Source: Brevundimonas sp.
GTDB lineage: Bacteria; Pseudomonadota; Alphaproteobacteria; Caulobacterales; Caulobacteraceae
Direction: 5' to 3'
Length of the DNA stretch: 64,000 nt
Assembly: GCA_003248965.1 (NCBI GenBank)
Contig: QFQU01000017.1
Location: 8,194-72,193, forward strand
A program made the translations under genes and the position numbers. Every line of letters starts with the position of its first letter. Position 1 is the stretch's first letter. The notes beneath the pieces are model-generated. The model was not told where the DNA came from. It was given only the letters and a program-made list of their open reading frames with translations, and ran no database searches. Shown here piece after piece: positions 10,228-18,475 of the stretch.

Positions 10228-10499
10228 GTGTGGTCTTGGGGAGGAAAGGGTCGCGGCCTGCGCCATGGCCGCCCGGATCGACAGCAGGGCCGTCCGCAAC
10301 GGGATGCGCCCGCCGCCGAACAACCGAACCAGGATCCCAACGCCCCAAGCGACAGCCCCGACAATTGACCGGATCGCACTTGATCCGGTTTCGGATTCGA
10401 GGCCGAAATGGCGACCCGCGAATCGCATCAACAGAATGATGCTAACGTGGTTAGCGTTCCGTTAAAGCCATTATTTTCCAAAGATTAGGCGGTGTCCGG
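10228..10499. other. Intergenic region between phoH terminator and gamma-carbonic anhydrase
   Basis: About 270 bases without a supported protein gene. It holds an AT-richer stretch at 10428-10490, the inverted repeat GCTAACGTGGTTAGC at 10441-10455, and sequence read by whatever minus-strand RNA ends at the 10195 terminator. Minus-strand open frames here run through the terminator, so a small RNA is likelier than a protein. Confidence 0.4.
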
Positions 10500-11027
10500 A
10501 TGACACTTTACACCTTGGGCGACAGCAAACCCCAACTTCCGCCGGAGGGCGAATACTGGGTGGCGCCGAATGCATCGGTGATAGGGAATGTGATTCTCCA
10601 CACGAACGCCAGCGTCTGGTTCGGCGCCGTGCTGCGCGGCGACAACGATCCGATCACAGTGGGGCCGGACAGCAATATTCAGGATGGCAGCGTCCTGCAT
10701 ACCGACCTGGGGTCGCCTCTGCTGATCGGGCGCGGCGTGACGGTGGGTCATCAGGTGATGCTGCACGGCTGCGAGATCGGGGACTACAGCCTGATCGGGA
10801 TCGGCTCGGTGATCCTGAACGGGGTCAAGATCGGACGGAATTGCCTGATCGGCGCCAACACCCTGATCCCCGAGGGCAAGGTCATCCCCGACAACAGTCT
10901 GGTCATGGGGCAGCCGGGCCGGGTGGTGCGCGAACGCGATCCAGCCCAGATCGCCGTGCTGCAGATGTCGGCCGAACATTATGTGCAGAACTGGAAGCGG
11001 TTCGCTGCCGAGCTTCGGCCCCTATGA
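10500..11027 (+). CDS. Gamma-carbonic anhydrase family protein
   Basis: Left-handed beta-helix protein of 175 residues with repeated hexapeptides (e.g. NVILHTNASVWFGAVLRGD, LIGIGSVILNGVKIGRNCLIGANTLIPEGKVIPD). Candidate metal-binding histidines lie in VLHTDLG and GHQVMLHGCEIG, as in the YrdA/PaaY/gamma-CA group. It ends in a helical tail with EHYVQNWKRF. Catalytic activity cannot be assumed; many members bind zinc without measured carbonic anhydrase activity. The 3' end overlaps the convergent ribF by 6 bases. Confidence 0.9.
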   Translation: MTLYTLGDSKPQLPPEGEYWVAPNASVIGNVILHTNASVWFGAVLRGDNDPITVGPDSNIQDGSVLHTDLGSPLLIGRGVTVGHQVMLHGCEIGDYSLIGIGSVILNGVKIGRNCLIGANTLIPEGKVIPDNSLVMGQPGRVVRERDPAQIAVLQMSAEHYVQNWKRFAAELRPL

Positions 11028-11954
11028 CCGTTTGAGAACCGCCCGCGCCGCCACCGCGTCGGCGGCGATCTGGGTCTTCAGCGCGTCCAGACCGTCGAAC
11101 GTCTCCTCGCCGCGCAGCCAGCCGATCAACTGTGTGTCCAGCGTCTGGCCATACAGATCCTCGTCGAAGTCGAACAGCCAGACCTCCAGCAGCGGGGTTT
11201 CCAGCGCATACATGGGACGCACGCCCAAGCTGGCGACGCCGTCGACCACCCGACCGTCCGGCAATCGGCTGCGGGTCGCATAGACGCCATAGGCCGGGCG
11301 CATATAGTCGCCCATCTCGATATTGGCGGTCGGCACGCCTATGGTGCGCCCGCGCTTGTCACCGTGGATCACCGTGCCGCGAATGGCGAAGGGGCGGCCC
11401 AGAATGGCGGCGGCGCGGGTCATGTCGCCGGCCTTCAACGCCTCGCGCACGGCGCTGGACGACAGTTTCAGCCCGTCGGCGTCGTCCAGCCGGTCGACGA
11501 CGGACACGGTGAAACCCAGCCGTTCGCCATAGGCGCGCAAGGCTTCGGGCGAGCCGGAGCGTCCCTTGCCGAAGGTGAAGTCGAAGCCGACCGCCGCGTG
11601 CCGAACGCCCAGGCCGTCGGCCAGTACGCGTTCGGCGAAGGCGGCGTCGGTCATGCCGGCCATCTCGGCGTCGAACGGCAGCAGATACAGAATATCGACG
11701 CCCAGGGGGGCCAGGGCTTCGGCCATCTGGTCCGGCGTCATGAGACGGAACGGCGCGGCCTCGGGCTGGAACCAGCGGCGGGGATGGGGATCGAAACTGA
11801 CCACGCCCAGCGGCGCGCCCAGCCGTTCGGCGGCCTCGCGCGCGCCGGCGATGACGGCCTGATGGCCCCGGTGGACGCCGTCGAAGGCGCCGACCGCGAC
11901 CGCCGCGCCCTTCAGCGCGTCCGGCAGTTCGCGCCAGTCGCCGACGACCTGCAC
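11022..11954 (-). CDS. ribF: Bifunctional riboflavin kinase / FAD synthetase
   Basis: Makes FMN and FAD from riboflavin. The N-terminal nucleotidyltransferase domain (about 15-160) shows AVGAFDGVHRGHQAVI and VVSFDPHPRRWF. The C-terminal riboflavin kinase domain (about 185-305) shows FAIRGTVIHGDKRGRTIGVPTANI and AYGVYATRSRLPDG. 310 residues, the normal size. Start is GTG 11954, one base after the stop of the upstream MaoC gene, so the two are probably cotranscribed. Confidence 0.94.
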   Translation of the reverse strand: MQVVGDWRELPDALKGAAVAVGAFDGVHRGHQAVIAGAREAAERLGAPLGVVSFDPHPRRWFQPEAAPFRLMTPDQMAEALAPLGVDILYLLPFDAEMAGMTDAAFAERVLADGLGVRHAAVGFDFTFGKGRSGSPEALRAYGERLGFTVSVVDRLDDADGLKLSSSAVREALKAGDMTRAAAILGRPFAIRGTVIHGDKRGRTIGVPTANIEMGDYMRPAYGVYATRSRLPDGRVVDGVASLGVRPMYALETPLLEVWLFDFDEDLYGQTLDTQLIGWLRGEETFDGLDALKTQIAADAVAARAVLKRS

Positions 11955-11955
11955 G

Positions 11956-12417
11956 TCAGCGGGCCGAGGGCTTGCGCCGGCGAGGCACGCGGACCACCGC
12001 CACGCCGTCCATGATCATTGTCTCGCCCACGAAGCCTTCGCAGCTCAGCTTGACCCGCGCGCTCTCGGCCTCGACCTCGATCACCGTGATCAGGATACGC
12101 ACGACATCGTCGATCCGTACCGGCTGGTGGAAGGCCAGGGTCTGGGAGATGTAGATGGAGCCGGCGCCCGGCAGGATGGTCCCCACCACCGCCGACCCGA
12201 ACGAGGCGCTCAGCAGGCCGTGGGCGATCCGCCCGCGATAGGCGGTCTTTGCGGCGAAGGCCTCGTCCAGATGCACCGGATTGAAATCGTCGGACGCCTC
12301 GGCGAACAGCCGAATGCGATCCTCCGTCGCCACGACGATTTTCTCGGCCGCCATGCCGACGTGAAGTTCGTCCAGGATGTAACCACCGGACGGATGCTGC
12401 TGAACCAATTCGACCAT
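11956..12417 (-). CDS. MaoC-like hot-dog fold dehydratase
   Basis: 153-residue single hot-dog domain of the MaoC / R-specific enoyl-CoA hydratase group. The catalytic Asp and His are in ASDDFNPVHLDEAFA, and the following AYRGRIAHGLLSASFGSAVVGTILPG is the standard hydratase 2 segment. The substrate is probably a 2-enoyl-acyl-CoA; which pathway is unclear. It lies directly upstream of ribF and downstream of the HAD gene, all on the minus strand. Confidence 0.85.
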   Translation of the reverse strand: MVELVQQHPSGGYILDELHVGMAAEKIVVATEDRIRLFAEASDDFNPVHLDEAFAAKTAYRGRIAHGLLSASFGSAVVGTILPGAGSIYISQTLAFHQPVRIDDVVRILITVIEVEAESARVKLSCEGFVGETMIMDGVAVVRVPRRRKPSAR

Positions 12418-12456
12418 GAGGGTGGCTTTAGCCGCCGTGCGACAAAATGGCGAGCC

Positions 12457-13326
12457 TTACCAGGCCAGTTCCAGCGCCGCGTAGCGTGCATAGGCGGTTT
12501 CGGCCTTCAGAAGGGCGCCCGCGCGGGCGGGATCAAGCGCGCCGTCATCGCCCTTGGCCTGATCGCCGTGGATGCCCTGCGCGATGAACAGGCAGTCCAG
12601 GGCTTGCGCATTGGCGCCCATGACGTCGGTCACGACCCCGTCGCCGATGCACAGGACACGCGAACGATCCACCGGACGGCCCAGCAGCGTCTCCGCCTCC
12701 TTGATCGCCAGATCATAGATGGGCGAATAGGGCTTGCCCGCCATGACGACGCGGCCGCCCTGGGAGGCATACAGATCGGCCAGCGCCCCGCCGCAATAGA
12801 TCAACTGGTCGCCGCGTTGCACCACCCGGTCCGGGTTGGCGCAGATCAGTTCGATGTCCCGCGCGGCCCCGACGGCGAACCGTTCGCGATAGTCTTCGGG
12901 CGTCTCGACCGTGTCGTCCACCGGGCCGGTGACGGAGATGAAGGCGGCGTCCTCAGGCGAAGCGGCCCGCTCCAGCCCCAGTCCGGCGTACAGGGGGGCG
13001 TCGCGTTCGGGACCCACGATCCAGGCCGGGCCGGGCGCCCGCTTGGCCAGTTCGGCGCGGGTCGCGTCGCCCGAGGTGACGAAGGCCTTCCATGCCGCGC
13101 GCGGCACCCCGAGCCCGTCCAGCTGAGCGATCACGTCCGAGGCCGGGCGGGGGGAGTTGGAGATCAGCACGACATGGCCGCCCTCGCGGTTGAACCGCGT
13201 CAGCGCCTCGCACGGACCAGCCCAGCTTTCGCGGCCGTTATGGATCACGCCCCACACGTCGCAGAGCAGGATGTCATAGTCGCCGGCGACGGCGCCGAGA
13301 TGAGGCAGGGCGTGGGGAAGGGTCAT
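12457..13326 (-). CDS. HAD-superfamily class IIA phosphatase (TIGR01459-like)
   Basis: 289-residue NagD-like hydrolase. HAD motif 1 is LLCDVWGVIHNG; motif 2 is VLISNSPRPASDVIAQLDGLGV; the IIA cap follows; motif 4 is CIGDGVVTDVMGANAQALDCLFI. The pattern matches the alphaproteobacterial TIGR01459 subgroup, of unknown substrate. ATG 13326 has AAGGA eight bases upstream and is preferred over an in-frame start 51 bases earlier. Probably first gene of a HAD-MaoC-ribF run. Confidence 0.88.
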   Translation of the reverse strand: MTLPHALPHLGAVAGDYDILLCDVWGVIHNGRESWAGPCEALTRFNREGGHVVLISNSPRPASDVIAQLDGLGVPRAAWKAFVTSGDATRAELAKRAPGPAWIVGPERDAPLYAGLGLERAASPEDAAFISVTGPVDDTVETPEDYRERFAVGAARDIELICANPDRVVQRGDQLIYCGGALADLYASQGGRVVMAGKPYSPIYDLAIKEAETLLGRPVDRSRVLCIGDGVVTDVMGANAQALDCLFIAQGIHGDQAKGDDGALDPARAGALLKAETAYARYAALELAW

Positions 13327-13380
13327 GGGGCTGGTCCTTAGCTCTTCTCGTCTTGCCGGAGAAGGCATGGCGGCCACTCA

Positions 13381-13698
13381 TTAGTTACACGGACCGATCT
13401 GGCGACCGTCGGTGAAACTCAATCGAATCTCCGGGTCTACCCAGGCTTCGACGCCATCGCCGCGATAGTAATCTTCAGCGATCCATCCGCGCACGAACTG
13501 TAGTCGGATAGGTTTCAATGTGGAGCTGCTAAACTCAAGCACCTTGCCGCCGCCGAATGTTCTCAGCCTAAGATCGACAGCCTCATCAGACAGGCATTCA
13601 AGAGTGTGCGTTCGGTCTGACTCCAAGAATGTCGGCTCCGAACTGCAAGCGGACAGCAGCACGCACACGAAAAGCGAACCGGCAATCCGAAAGACCAT
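13381..13698 (-). CDS. Small predicted lipoprotein, 105 aa
   Basis: Signal peptide with lipobox LLSAC and acylated Cys18, then a small domain with two further Cys (ECLSDE and the C-terminal GPCN) that could form a disulfide. Base composition is visibly lower in GC than the neighbours, hinting at weak constraint or recent acquisition. The start ATG is 2 bases after the tipF stop, so it is probably the second gene of a tipF transcript. I do not recognise the family. Confidence 0.7.
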   Translation of the reverse strand: MVFRIAGSLFVCVLLSACSSEPTFLESDRTHTLECLSDEAVDLRLRTFGGGKVLEFSSSTLKPIRLQFVRGWIAEDYYRGDGVEAWVDPEIRLSFTDGRQIGPCN

Positions 13699-13700
13699 GA

Positions 13701-14993
13701 CTAACTGTAACGCCGACGCTGCTCGGCGCTGCGCAGGGTGGAGCGCAGGAAGTCGGCCGGAGGGTCGGTTTCGGCCAGCACCTGTTCCTTGATGGCGCGG
13801 GGTTCGCCGAACAGGTGGCCCTGGCCCATGCCGACGTCCAGTTCGAGAATGTCGACGACCTGGCGTTCGTTCTCGACCTTTTCGGCGATGACCTCGACGC
13901 CGTAGCGGCGCGTCAGCCCGGCGAAGTCGGCGGCCTGGATATCGGGCATGGAGCGCAGGGGCGCGCCGCCGTCCAGGTCCAGCAGTTGTTCGATCATCAG
14001 GTCGGCGGCGACCTTGATGAACTTGACGTCGGACCTCTGCAGATCGGCGAAGTCCAGGTCCAGCGTCTGCACCTTGTCCAGCGAGAAGCGGAAGCCCAGG
14101 TCGGCCAGCTTGGCCATGTTGCGCGCCTCGACCGCCCCGCGCGCATCGAAGGTCGCCTGGCCCAGTTCGAAGATCAGCGCCTGGTTCAGGTCGCGGTTCT
14201 CGGACAGGAAGTCCAGGAACTGCGGGAAGAAGGTCTCGTCGCCCAGCGAGGTCAGGGCCACGTTGCAGAAGACGCCGACCTTGCGATCCTGACGCGCCAG
14301 CCGCCGCACGATCTGGGCGCAGCGGAACAGCAGCAGGTTATCGATGGCCGGCACCAGCCCCTCGCCCTCGGCCAGGGACAGATATTCCGCCGGCATCATG
14401 ACGCGGTCGGTGGCGTCGCGCAGGCGGGTGAAGCTCTCGTAGAAGATGGTCCGGCGCTGCGGCAGGGAGACGACCGGCTGCAGATACAGGTCCACGCGCC
14501 CGTCGCTCAGCGCCTCGTGGATGGTGCGCAGAAGGACGTTGGACTGGGCCTGACGACGGCCCTCGAAGGTTTCGACGCCGATGTGGGGCGCGGCCGCCAG
14601 CCGTTCGTCTATGCTCTCGCTCATCTGCTGGACCAGGGATTCCAGCATCCGCACCTCGCCGGTCAGGGCGTCGGTGTCGGACAGGACGCCGCTCTCGATG
14701 GCGTGGGCCAGTTCGGTCAGGGCGCCCTGGGTCGATTCCATCGCATCGGCCAGCAGACGGTGCGCCTCGCGGACCTGGGCGATCTCCTTCTTCAGGGCGC
14801 GGCGCTCGGCGATGCCCGTGACGATGCCGTGGAAGGCGCCCAGCAGGCCCAGCGCGCCCAGGGTTCCGGCCACGCCCGCGCCGATCCCCAGACCCGCGCG
14901 CCACAGGAAGGCGCCCACGGTCATGCCGAGGAACAGATAGGCGAAATACAGAAAGCCCGTTGTTACGTTGCGCATCGGCTGGCGGTCGGCCAC
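13701..14993 (-). CDS. tipF: TipF-like EAL-domain c-di-GMP effector
   Basis: 430 residues. Two N-terminal membrane helices (FLYFAYLFLGMTVGAFLW, AGVAGTLGALGLLGAFHGIV), a coiled coil at about 60-130 (ERRALKKEIAQVREAHRLLAD) and a C-terminal EAL domain from about 155 to 400. This layout is that of Caulobacter TipF, a pole-localised flagellum assembly factor. The EAL motif reads ESF and the catalytic DDFG-type loop reads LDKVQT, so it is probably a c-di-GMP receptor without hydrolysis. Start GTG 14993; an ATG at 14975 is equally possible. Confidence 0.78.
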   Translation of the reverse strand: MADRQPMRNVTTGFLYFAYLFLGMTVGAFLWRAGLGIGAGVAGTLGALGLLGAFHGIVTGIAERRALKKEIAQVREAHRLLADAMESTQGALTELAHAIESGVLSDTDALTGEVRMLESLVQQMSESIDERLAAAPHIGVETFEGRRQAQSNVLLRTIHEALSDGRVDLYLQPVVSLPQRRTIFYESFTRLRDATDRVMMPAEYLSLAEGEGLVPAIDNLLLFRCAQIVRRLARQDRKVGVFCNVALTSLGDETFFPQFLDFLSENRDLNQALIFELGQATFDARGAVEARNMAKLADLGFRFSLDKVQTLDLDFADLQRSDVKFIKVAADLMIEQLLDLDGGAPLRSMPDIQAADFAGLTRRYGVEVIAEKVENERQVVDILELDVGMGQGHLFGEPRAIKEQVLAETDPPADFLRSTLRSAEQRRRYS

Positions 14994-15084
14994 TCCCGGA
15001 TGGAATCGCCTGAGTATCAGGCTATCAATGTCATTCGGCTAGAGCGGGGCGATAAATATCCCCGCGGAAACATACGGGAACGCC

Positions 15085-15855
15085 ATGGAACTGTTCGATC
15101 TGACCGGCAAGGTCGCCATCATCACCGGCTCGTCGCGCGGAATCGGCAAGGCCATCGCCGAACGGCTGGCCGAACACGGCGCCAAGGTCGTCATTTCCTC
15201 GCGCAAGGCCGGGCCGTGCGAAGAGGTCGCCGCCGAGATCAACGGCAAATACGGAGCGGGCCGCGCCATTGCGGTTCCCGCCAACATCGCCTCGAAGGAA
15301 GACCTGCAGCGGTTGGTCGATGAGACCAACGCCGCCTTCGGCCAGATCGACATCCTGGTCTGCAACGCCGCGACCAACCCCTATGCGGGACCGATGGCGG
15401 GCATCGCCGACGATCAGTTCGAGAAGATTCTCCAGAACAACGTCATCTCGAACCACTGGCTGATCCAGATGGTCGCGCCGCAGATGCTGGCGCGCAAGGA
15501 CGGGGCGATCCTGGTGATCTCGTCCATCGGGGGGCTTCGTGGCAACGCCCTGATCGGCGCCTATAACATCTCCAAGGCGGCGGACATGCAGCTGGTGCGG
15601 AACCTGGCCGTGGAATGGGGGCCGTCGAACGTGCGGGTCAACTGCATCGCGCCGGGCCTGGTTCAGACCGACTTCGCCAAATATCTTTGGGAGAACCCCG
15701 AGCTGCTGAAGACGGTGACGGAGCCCGCGCCGCTGAAAAGGATCGGCCAGCCGGATGAAATCGCGGGCACGGCGGTCTATCTGTGCAGCCCTGCCTCGGC
15801 CTATGTGACCGGACAGACCCTTGTGGTGGACGGTGGATTGACGATTGCCTGGTGA
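15085..15855 (+). CDS. SDR-family NAD(P)-dependent oxidoreductase
   Basis: Classical short-chain dehydrogenase of 256 residues. Rossmann motif TGSSRGIGKAIAERL, NAAT (CNAATNPYAG), active-site Ser in ISSIGG, Tyr-x3-Lys in YNISK, and the C-terminal VDGGLTIAW. The substrate is not determinable. The C-terminus resembles 3-oxoacyl-ACP-reductase-like SDRs. It is followed at once by the acyltransferase gene on the same strand. Confidence 0.9.
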   Translation: MELFDLTGKVAIITGSSRGIGKAIAERLAEHGAKVVISSRKAGPCEEVAAEINGKYGAGRAIAVPANIASKEDLQRLVDETNAAFGQIDILVCNAATNPYAGPMAGIADDQFEKILQNNVISNHWLIQMVAPQMLARKDGAILVISSIGGLRGNALIGAYNISKAADMQLVRNLAVEWGPSNVRVNCIAPGLVQTDFAKYLWENPELLKTVTEPAPLKRIGQPDEIAGTAVYLCSPASAYVTGQTLVVDGGLTIAW

Positions 15856-15898
15856 AGACGCGCGCTCAACCAGCCCGAAGGGCGGTAGCGCAAAAGAC

Positions 15899-16828
15899 GT
15901 GAGGCAGGATCTGATCTGGCGTCTGGAGGCCTTGGGCTTCCAGGCCCTGTTCGGATTTTTGCGGCTGTTGGGCGTCGAGCGGGCGTCGGGGCTGGGCGGC
16001 TGGCTGCTGCGCACCCTGGGGCCGCTGACCGGCACGCAAAAGACCGTGATCCGCAATCTGCGCATCGCCTTTCCCGACCTGACGCCGGATCGCCGCGACG
16101 CCCTGGCCCGCGAACAGTGGGATCGTACCGGGCGCACCTTCGCCGAACTGGCGGTGATGGACCGGCTGACGCCTGAGGGCGGCCGGGTCGAGGTGGTGGG
16201 GCTGGAGCGGCTGCACGCCCTGCGCGACAGCGGCAAGCCGGCGGTGCTGATCTCGGGCCATCTGGCCAATTTCGAGGTGATGGCGGCGGTCATCATGGCC
16301 GCGGGCGTGCCTTGCCAAGTCACTTATCGCGCGGCCAACAACCCTTATGTCGACGCCCTGATCCGCAAGAGCCGCGAACGGTACGGCATCCGCCTTTTCG
16401 CGCCCAAGGGCGACGGCACGCGCGAGCTGATGGCGGGGATGAAGCGCGGCGATTCCATCGCCCTCCTGGTCGATCAGAAATACAATCAGGGGCCGGAGGT
16501 TCAGTTCTTCGGCCAGCCCGTCAACGCCTCGCCGGGCGCGGCGCGGCTGGCGCTGAAGTTCGACACGGTGATGCTGCCCCTGTCGGTGGTGCGCCTGCCG
16601 GGCGTGCGGTTCCGTGTGACCGTCCACGCGCCGATCACGGTTCCCGACACCGGCGACAGGGCGGGCGACATCCTGGCCGGGGTCCAGGCGGCCAACAGCT
16701 TCGTCGAGGATCGCGTGCGCGAGGTTCCAGAGGACTGGTTCTGGGTCCACAAGCGGTGGCCCGACCGTGTTTACGCGGCGCTGGACGACCGCCTGGCGTC
16801 CGATGCGCGCCGAAACGGCCCCTCATAG
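15899..16828 (+). CDS. LpxL/HtrB-type lipid A biosynthesis acyltransferase
   Basis: About 309 residues. Family landmarks are NLRIAFPDLTPDRRDALAREQWDRTGRTFAEL near the N-terminus, the acyltransferase box SGHLANFEV with His, then NNPYVDALIRKSRERYGIRLF, LVDQKYNQGPEVQFFG and VHKRWPDR at the end. It would add a secondary acyl chain to lipid A precursor at the inner membrane. Start choice is open: GTG 15899 is used; TTG 15845 would overlap the SDR end. The 3' end overlaps the convergent regulator by 58 bases. Confidence 0.85.
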   Translation: MRQDLIWRLEALGFQALFGFLRLLGVERASGLGGWLLRTLGPLTGTQKTVIRNLRIAFPDLTPDRRDALAREQWDRTGRTFAELAVMDRLTPEGGRVEVVGLERLHALRDSGKPAVLISGHLANFEVMAAVIMAAGVPCQVTYRAANNPYVDALIRKSRERYGIRLFAPKGDGTRELMAGMKRGDSIALLVDQKYNQGPEVQFFGQPVNASPGAARLALKFDTVMLPLSVVRLPGVRFRVTVHAPITVPDTGDRAGDILAGVQAANSFVEDRVREVPEDWFWVHKRWPDRVYAALDDRLASDARRNGPS

Positions 16829-17286
16829 CCCTCCAGGTCTCGGCGGCGGCGCGATGGCCCGAAATAGGTCTCGGTCTTCACAAAGGGGCGCGGTTTGAAG
16901 ATGGCGGCGTTGATGCGGTCCAGCACCGCCTTGGCGCTGATCGGCTTGGCCACGAACTCCGTCACGCCGGCGTCGCGGGCCTCGCACACGCGGCTGGGCT
17001 CGGAGTGGCTCGTCATCATGATGATCGGCAGATAGGTGTTCGGACTGTTGGGTCCGGTCCTGACCAGTCGCGTGAACGCGACGCCGTCCATCGGAAACAT
17101 GTTGAAGTCGATGATGGCCAGATCGACGGGGTGTCGGCGGAGAATTTCGTAGCCGGCCGTTCCGTCGGGGGCTTCATGGACGGTGCGCACGCCTGCCGAA
17201 TGCAGGACGGCGACGGCGATGGCGCGCATGTGCTGACTGTCGTCCACCAGCAGAATGTTGAGCGACTGTAGCGACGACATCGGCAT
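16771..17286 (-). CDS. Single-domain response regulator (CheY-like)
   Basis: Receiver domain at about 5-125: acidic pocket LLVDDSQ, phospho-acceptor Asp in LAIIDFNMFPMDG, Thr/Ser in MMTSHSE and Lys in FVAKPIS. It has no output domain, only a basic tail with YFGPSRRRRDLEGYEGPFRR, a motif common to alphaproteobacterial stand-alone receivers. No histidine kinase is nearby, so the partner is unknown. ATG 17286 was chosen; ATG 17280 is also possible. Confidence 0.88.
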   Translation of the reverse strand: MPMSSLQSLNILLVDDSQHMRAIAVAVLHSAGVRTVHEAPDGTAGYEILRRHPVDLAIIDFNMFPMDGVAFTRLVRTGPNSPNTYLPIIMMTSHSEPSRVCEARDAGVTEFVAKPISAKAVLDRINAAIFKPRPFVKTETYFGPSRRRRDLEGYEGPFRRASDARRSSSAA

Positions 17287-17348
17287 CCGCAGCAAAATGA
17301 CGGCTCAGCGTAAGGGATGCTACGTAGAGCGACAAGCGCAACCTTCCG

Positions 17349-18212
17349 TCAGGCCCGCGCCTGGGGCGATCGGGCGCCCACCATCAGCGACGGGTCCATG
17401 TTGCGGTCGCGCCACTTCATCCGCCAGCACAGATGCGGGCCGGTGGCGCGTCCGCTCATCCCGACCCGCCCCAGTGCTTCTCCACGCCGGACGCGCTGGC
17501 CCAGTTCCACGTCCAGTCGCGACTGGTGCAGATAGCAGGTGATCAGGCCCTGTCCGTGGTCGATCAGGGTCAGACCGCCCTCGAAATGCATGTCGGGCCG
17601 GACGAAGGCCACCCGCCCGTCGGCCGGCGCGCGGATCACGGTCCCGGTCGGGGCCGCCAGGTCGACGCCATAGTGGGGCCGCGCGGGCGTTCCGTTCAGC
17701 ACCCGCTGCGCCCCCCAGGCGCTGGAGATGCGATAGGTCTCCAGCGGCCAGACGAAGCCGTCGCGGAAATCGTCGGTCTCGGCCCGGCTGGTGAAGCCCT
17801 CGGCCTTCAGGGCGACCTCCTGCTGGATGCGGGCCAGAAGCGCGGGGTCGCTGGGCTCCACCGTCGCGGGCGGAAGGCCGTCGATGCGGGTGGAGGGAAA
17901 GGCGTAGGGTGCGATGTCCAGCGCCTGGCGGGCGGAGCCGGCGTCGGTCCTGACCTCGATCTCGGTGCGGGGTCCCGCGTCGCGGTCGAATCCGATCACG
18001 AACAGGCCGGCGGGAGAGGCGGCGGTCAGGGCCTCGCCGTCCACTAGGACCAGGGCGCCGGGCGTGGTCCGCCCGAAGGCGTAGCCGCCCTGACGCCAGG
18101 CGCCGTTCATCACCAGGGGCGTGACCTGACGTTCGGGAACGGCGCGCGCGGCGGCGGGAATGCAAAGAGCCGCGCCCAGGCCGCCGATCATCGCGCGGCG
18201 GGACGGGATCAT
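17349..18212 (-). CDS. M23 (LytM-domain) metallopeptidase, variant metal site
   Basis: Exported peptidase-like protein of 287 residues with a signal peptide (Tat-like SRRAMIGG start). The M23 domain covers about 150-275: H180-x3-D184 in HYGVDLAAPTG and H260 in GPHLCWRMKW. The usual third ligand (second His of HxH) is Cys262. Cys can bind zinc, so the protein may be active or act as a LytM regulator. ATG 18212 overlaps the stop of the DUF2093 gene (ATGA), so the two are coupled. Confidence 0.85.
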   Translation of the reverse strand: MIPSRRAMIGGLGAALCIPAAARAVPERQVTPLVMNGAWRQGGYAFGRTTPGALVLVDGEALTAASPAGLFVIGFDRDAGPRTEIEVRTDAGSARQALDIAPYAFPSTRIDGLPPATVEPSDPALLARIQQEVALKAEGFTSRAETDDFRDGFVWPLETYRISSAWGAQRVLNGTPARPHYGVDLAAPTGTVIRAPADGRVAFVRPDMHFEGGLTLIDHGQGLITCYLHQSRLDVELGQRVRRGEALGRVGMSGRATGPHLCWRMKWRDRNMDPSLMVGARSPQARA

Positions 18213-18418
18213 CCGCCCGACTTCAGGCGCTGCGCGAACTCGGCCGGGCTGGCGTAGGCTTCCTGCCGCGTGACGCTCCAGTACCGCAGGGTCTCCAGCG
18301 AGATGGGACGGTCCGTCACCGCACAGCGGACGAAGCGGCCCGGCTTCAGGACGGCGAACTCTCCGTCTCCATAGTGCAGGGTCGCGGGGGCGTCGGACTC
18401 GGGCTTCATGCCCTCCAT
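18209..18418 (-). CDS. DUF2093-family protein
   Basis: Small protein (69 residues from ATG 18418) whose conserved core LHYGDGEFAVLKPGRFVRCAVTDRPISLETLRYWSVTRQEAY defines DUF2093. Found in alphaproteobacteria; function unknown. Its stop overlaps the M23 start, a coupling that suggests a related role. ATG 18409 is an alternative start. Confidence 0.85.
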   Translation of the reverse strand: MEGMKPESDAPATLHYGDGEFAVLKPGRFVRCAVTDRPISLETLRYWSVTRQEAYASPAEFAQRLKSGG

Positions 18419-18475
18419 CTTAATCCGCCGCGCCGGGCGGGCCAAGGCCGCACCATCGGCGGCCCTGGCGAAGGG

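Noticed and set aside
10141..10428. Minus-strand 95-residue frame before phoH
   Set aside because: It runs through a strong intrinsic terminator and into phoH in another frame; no ribosome site.
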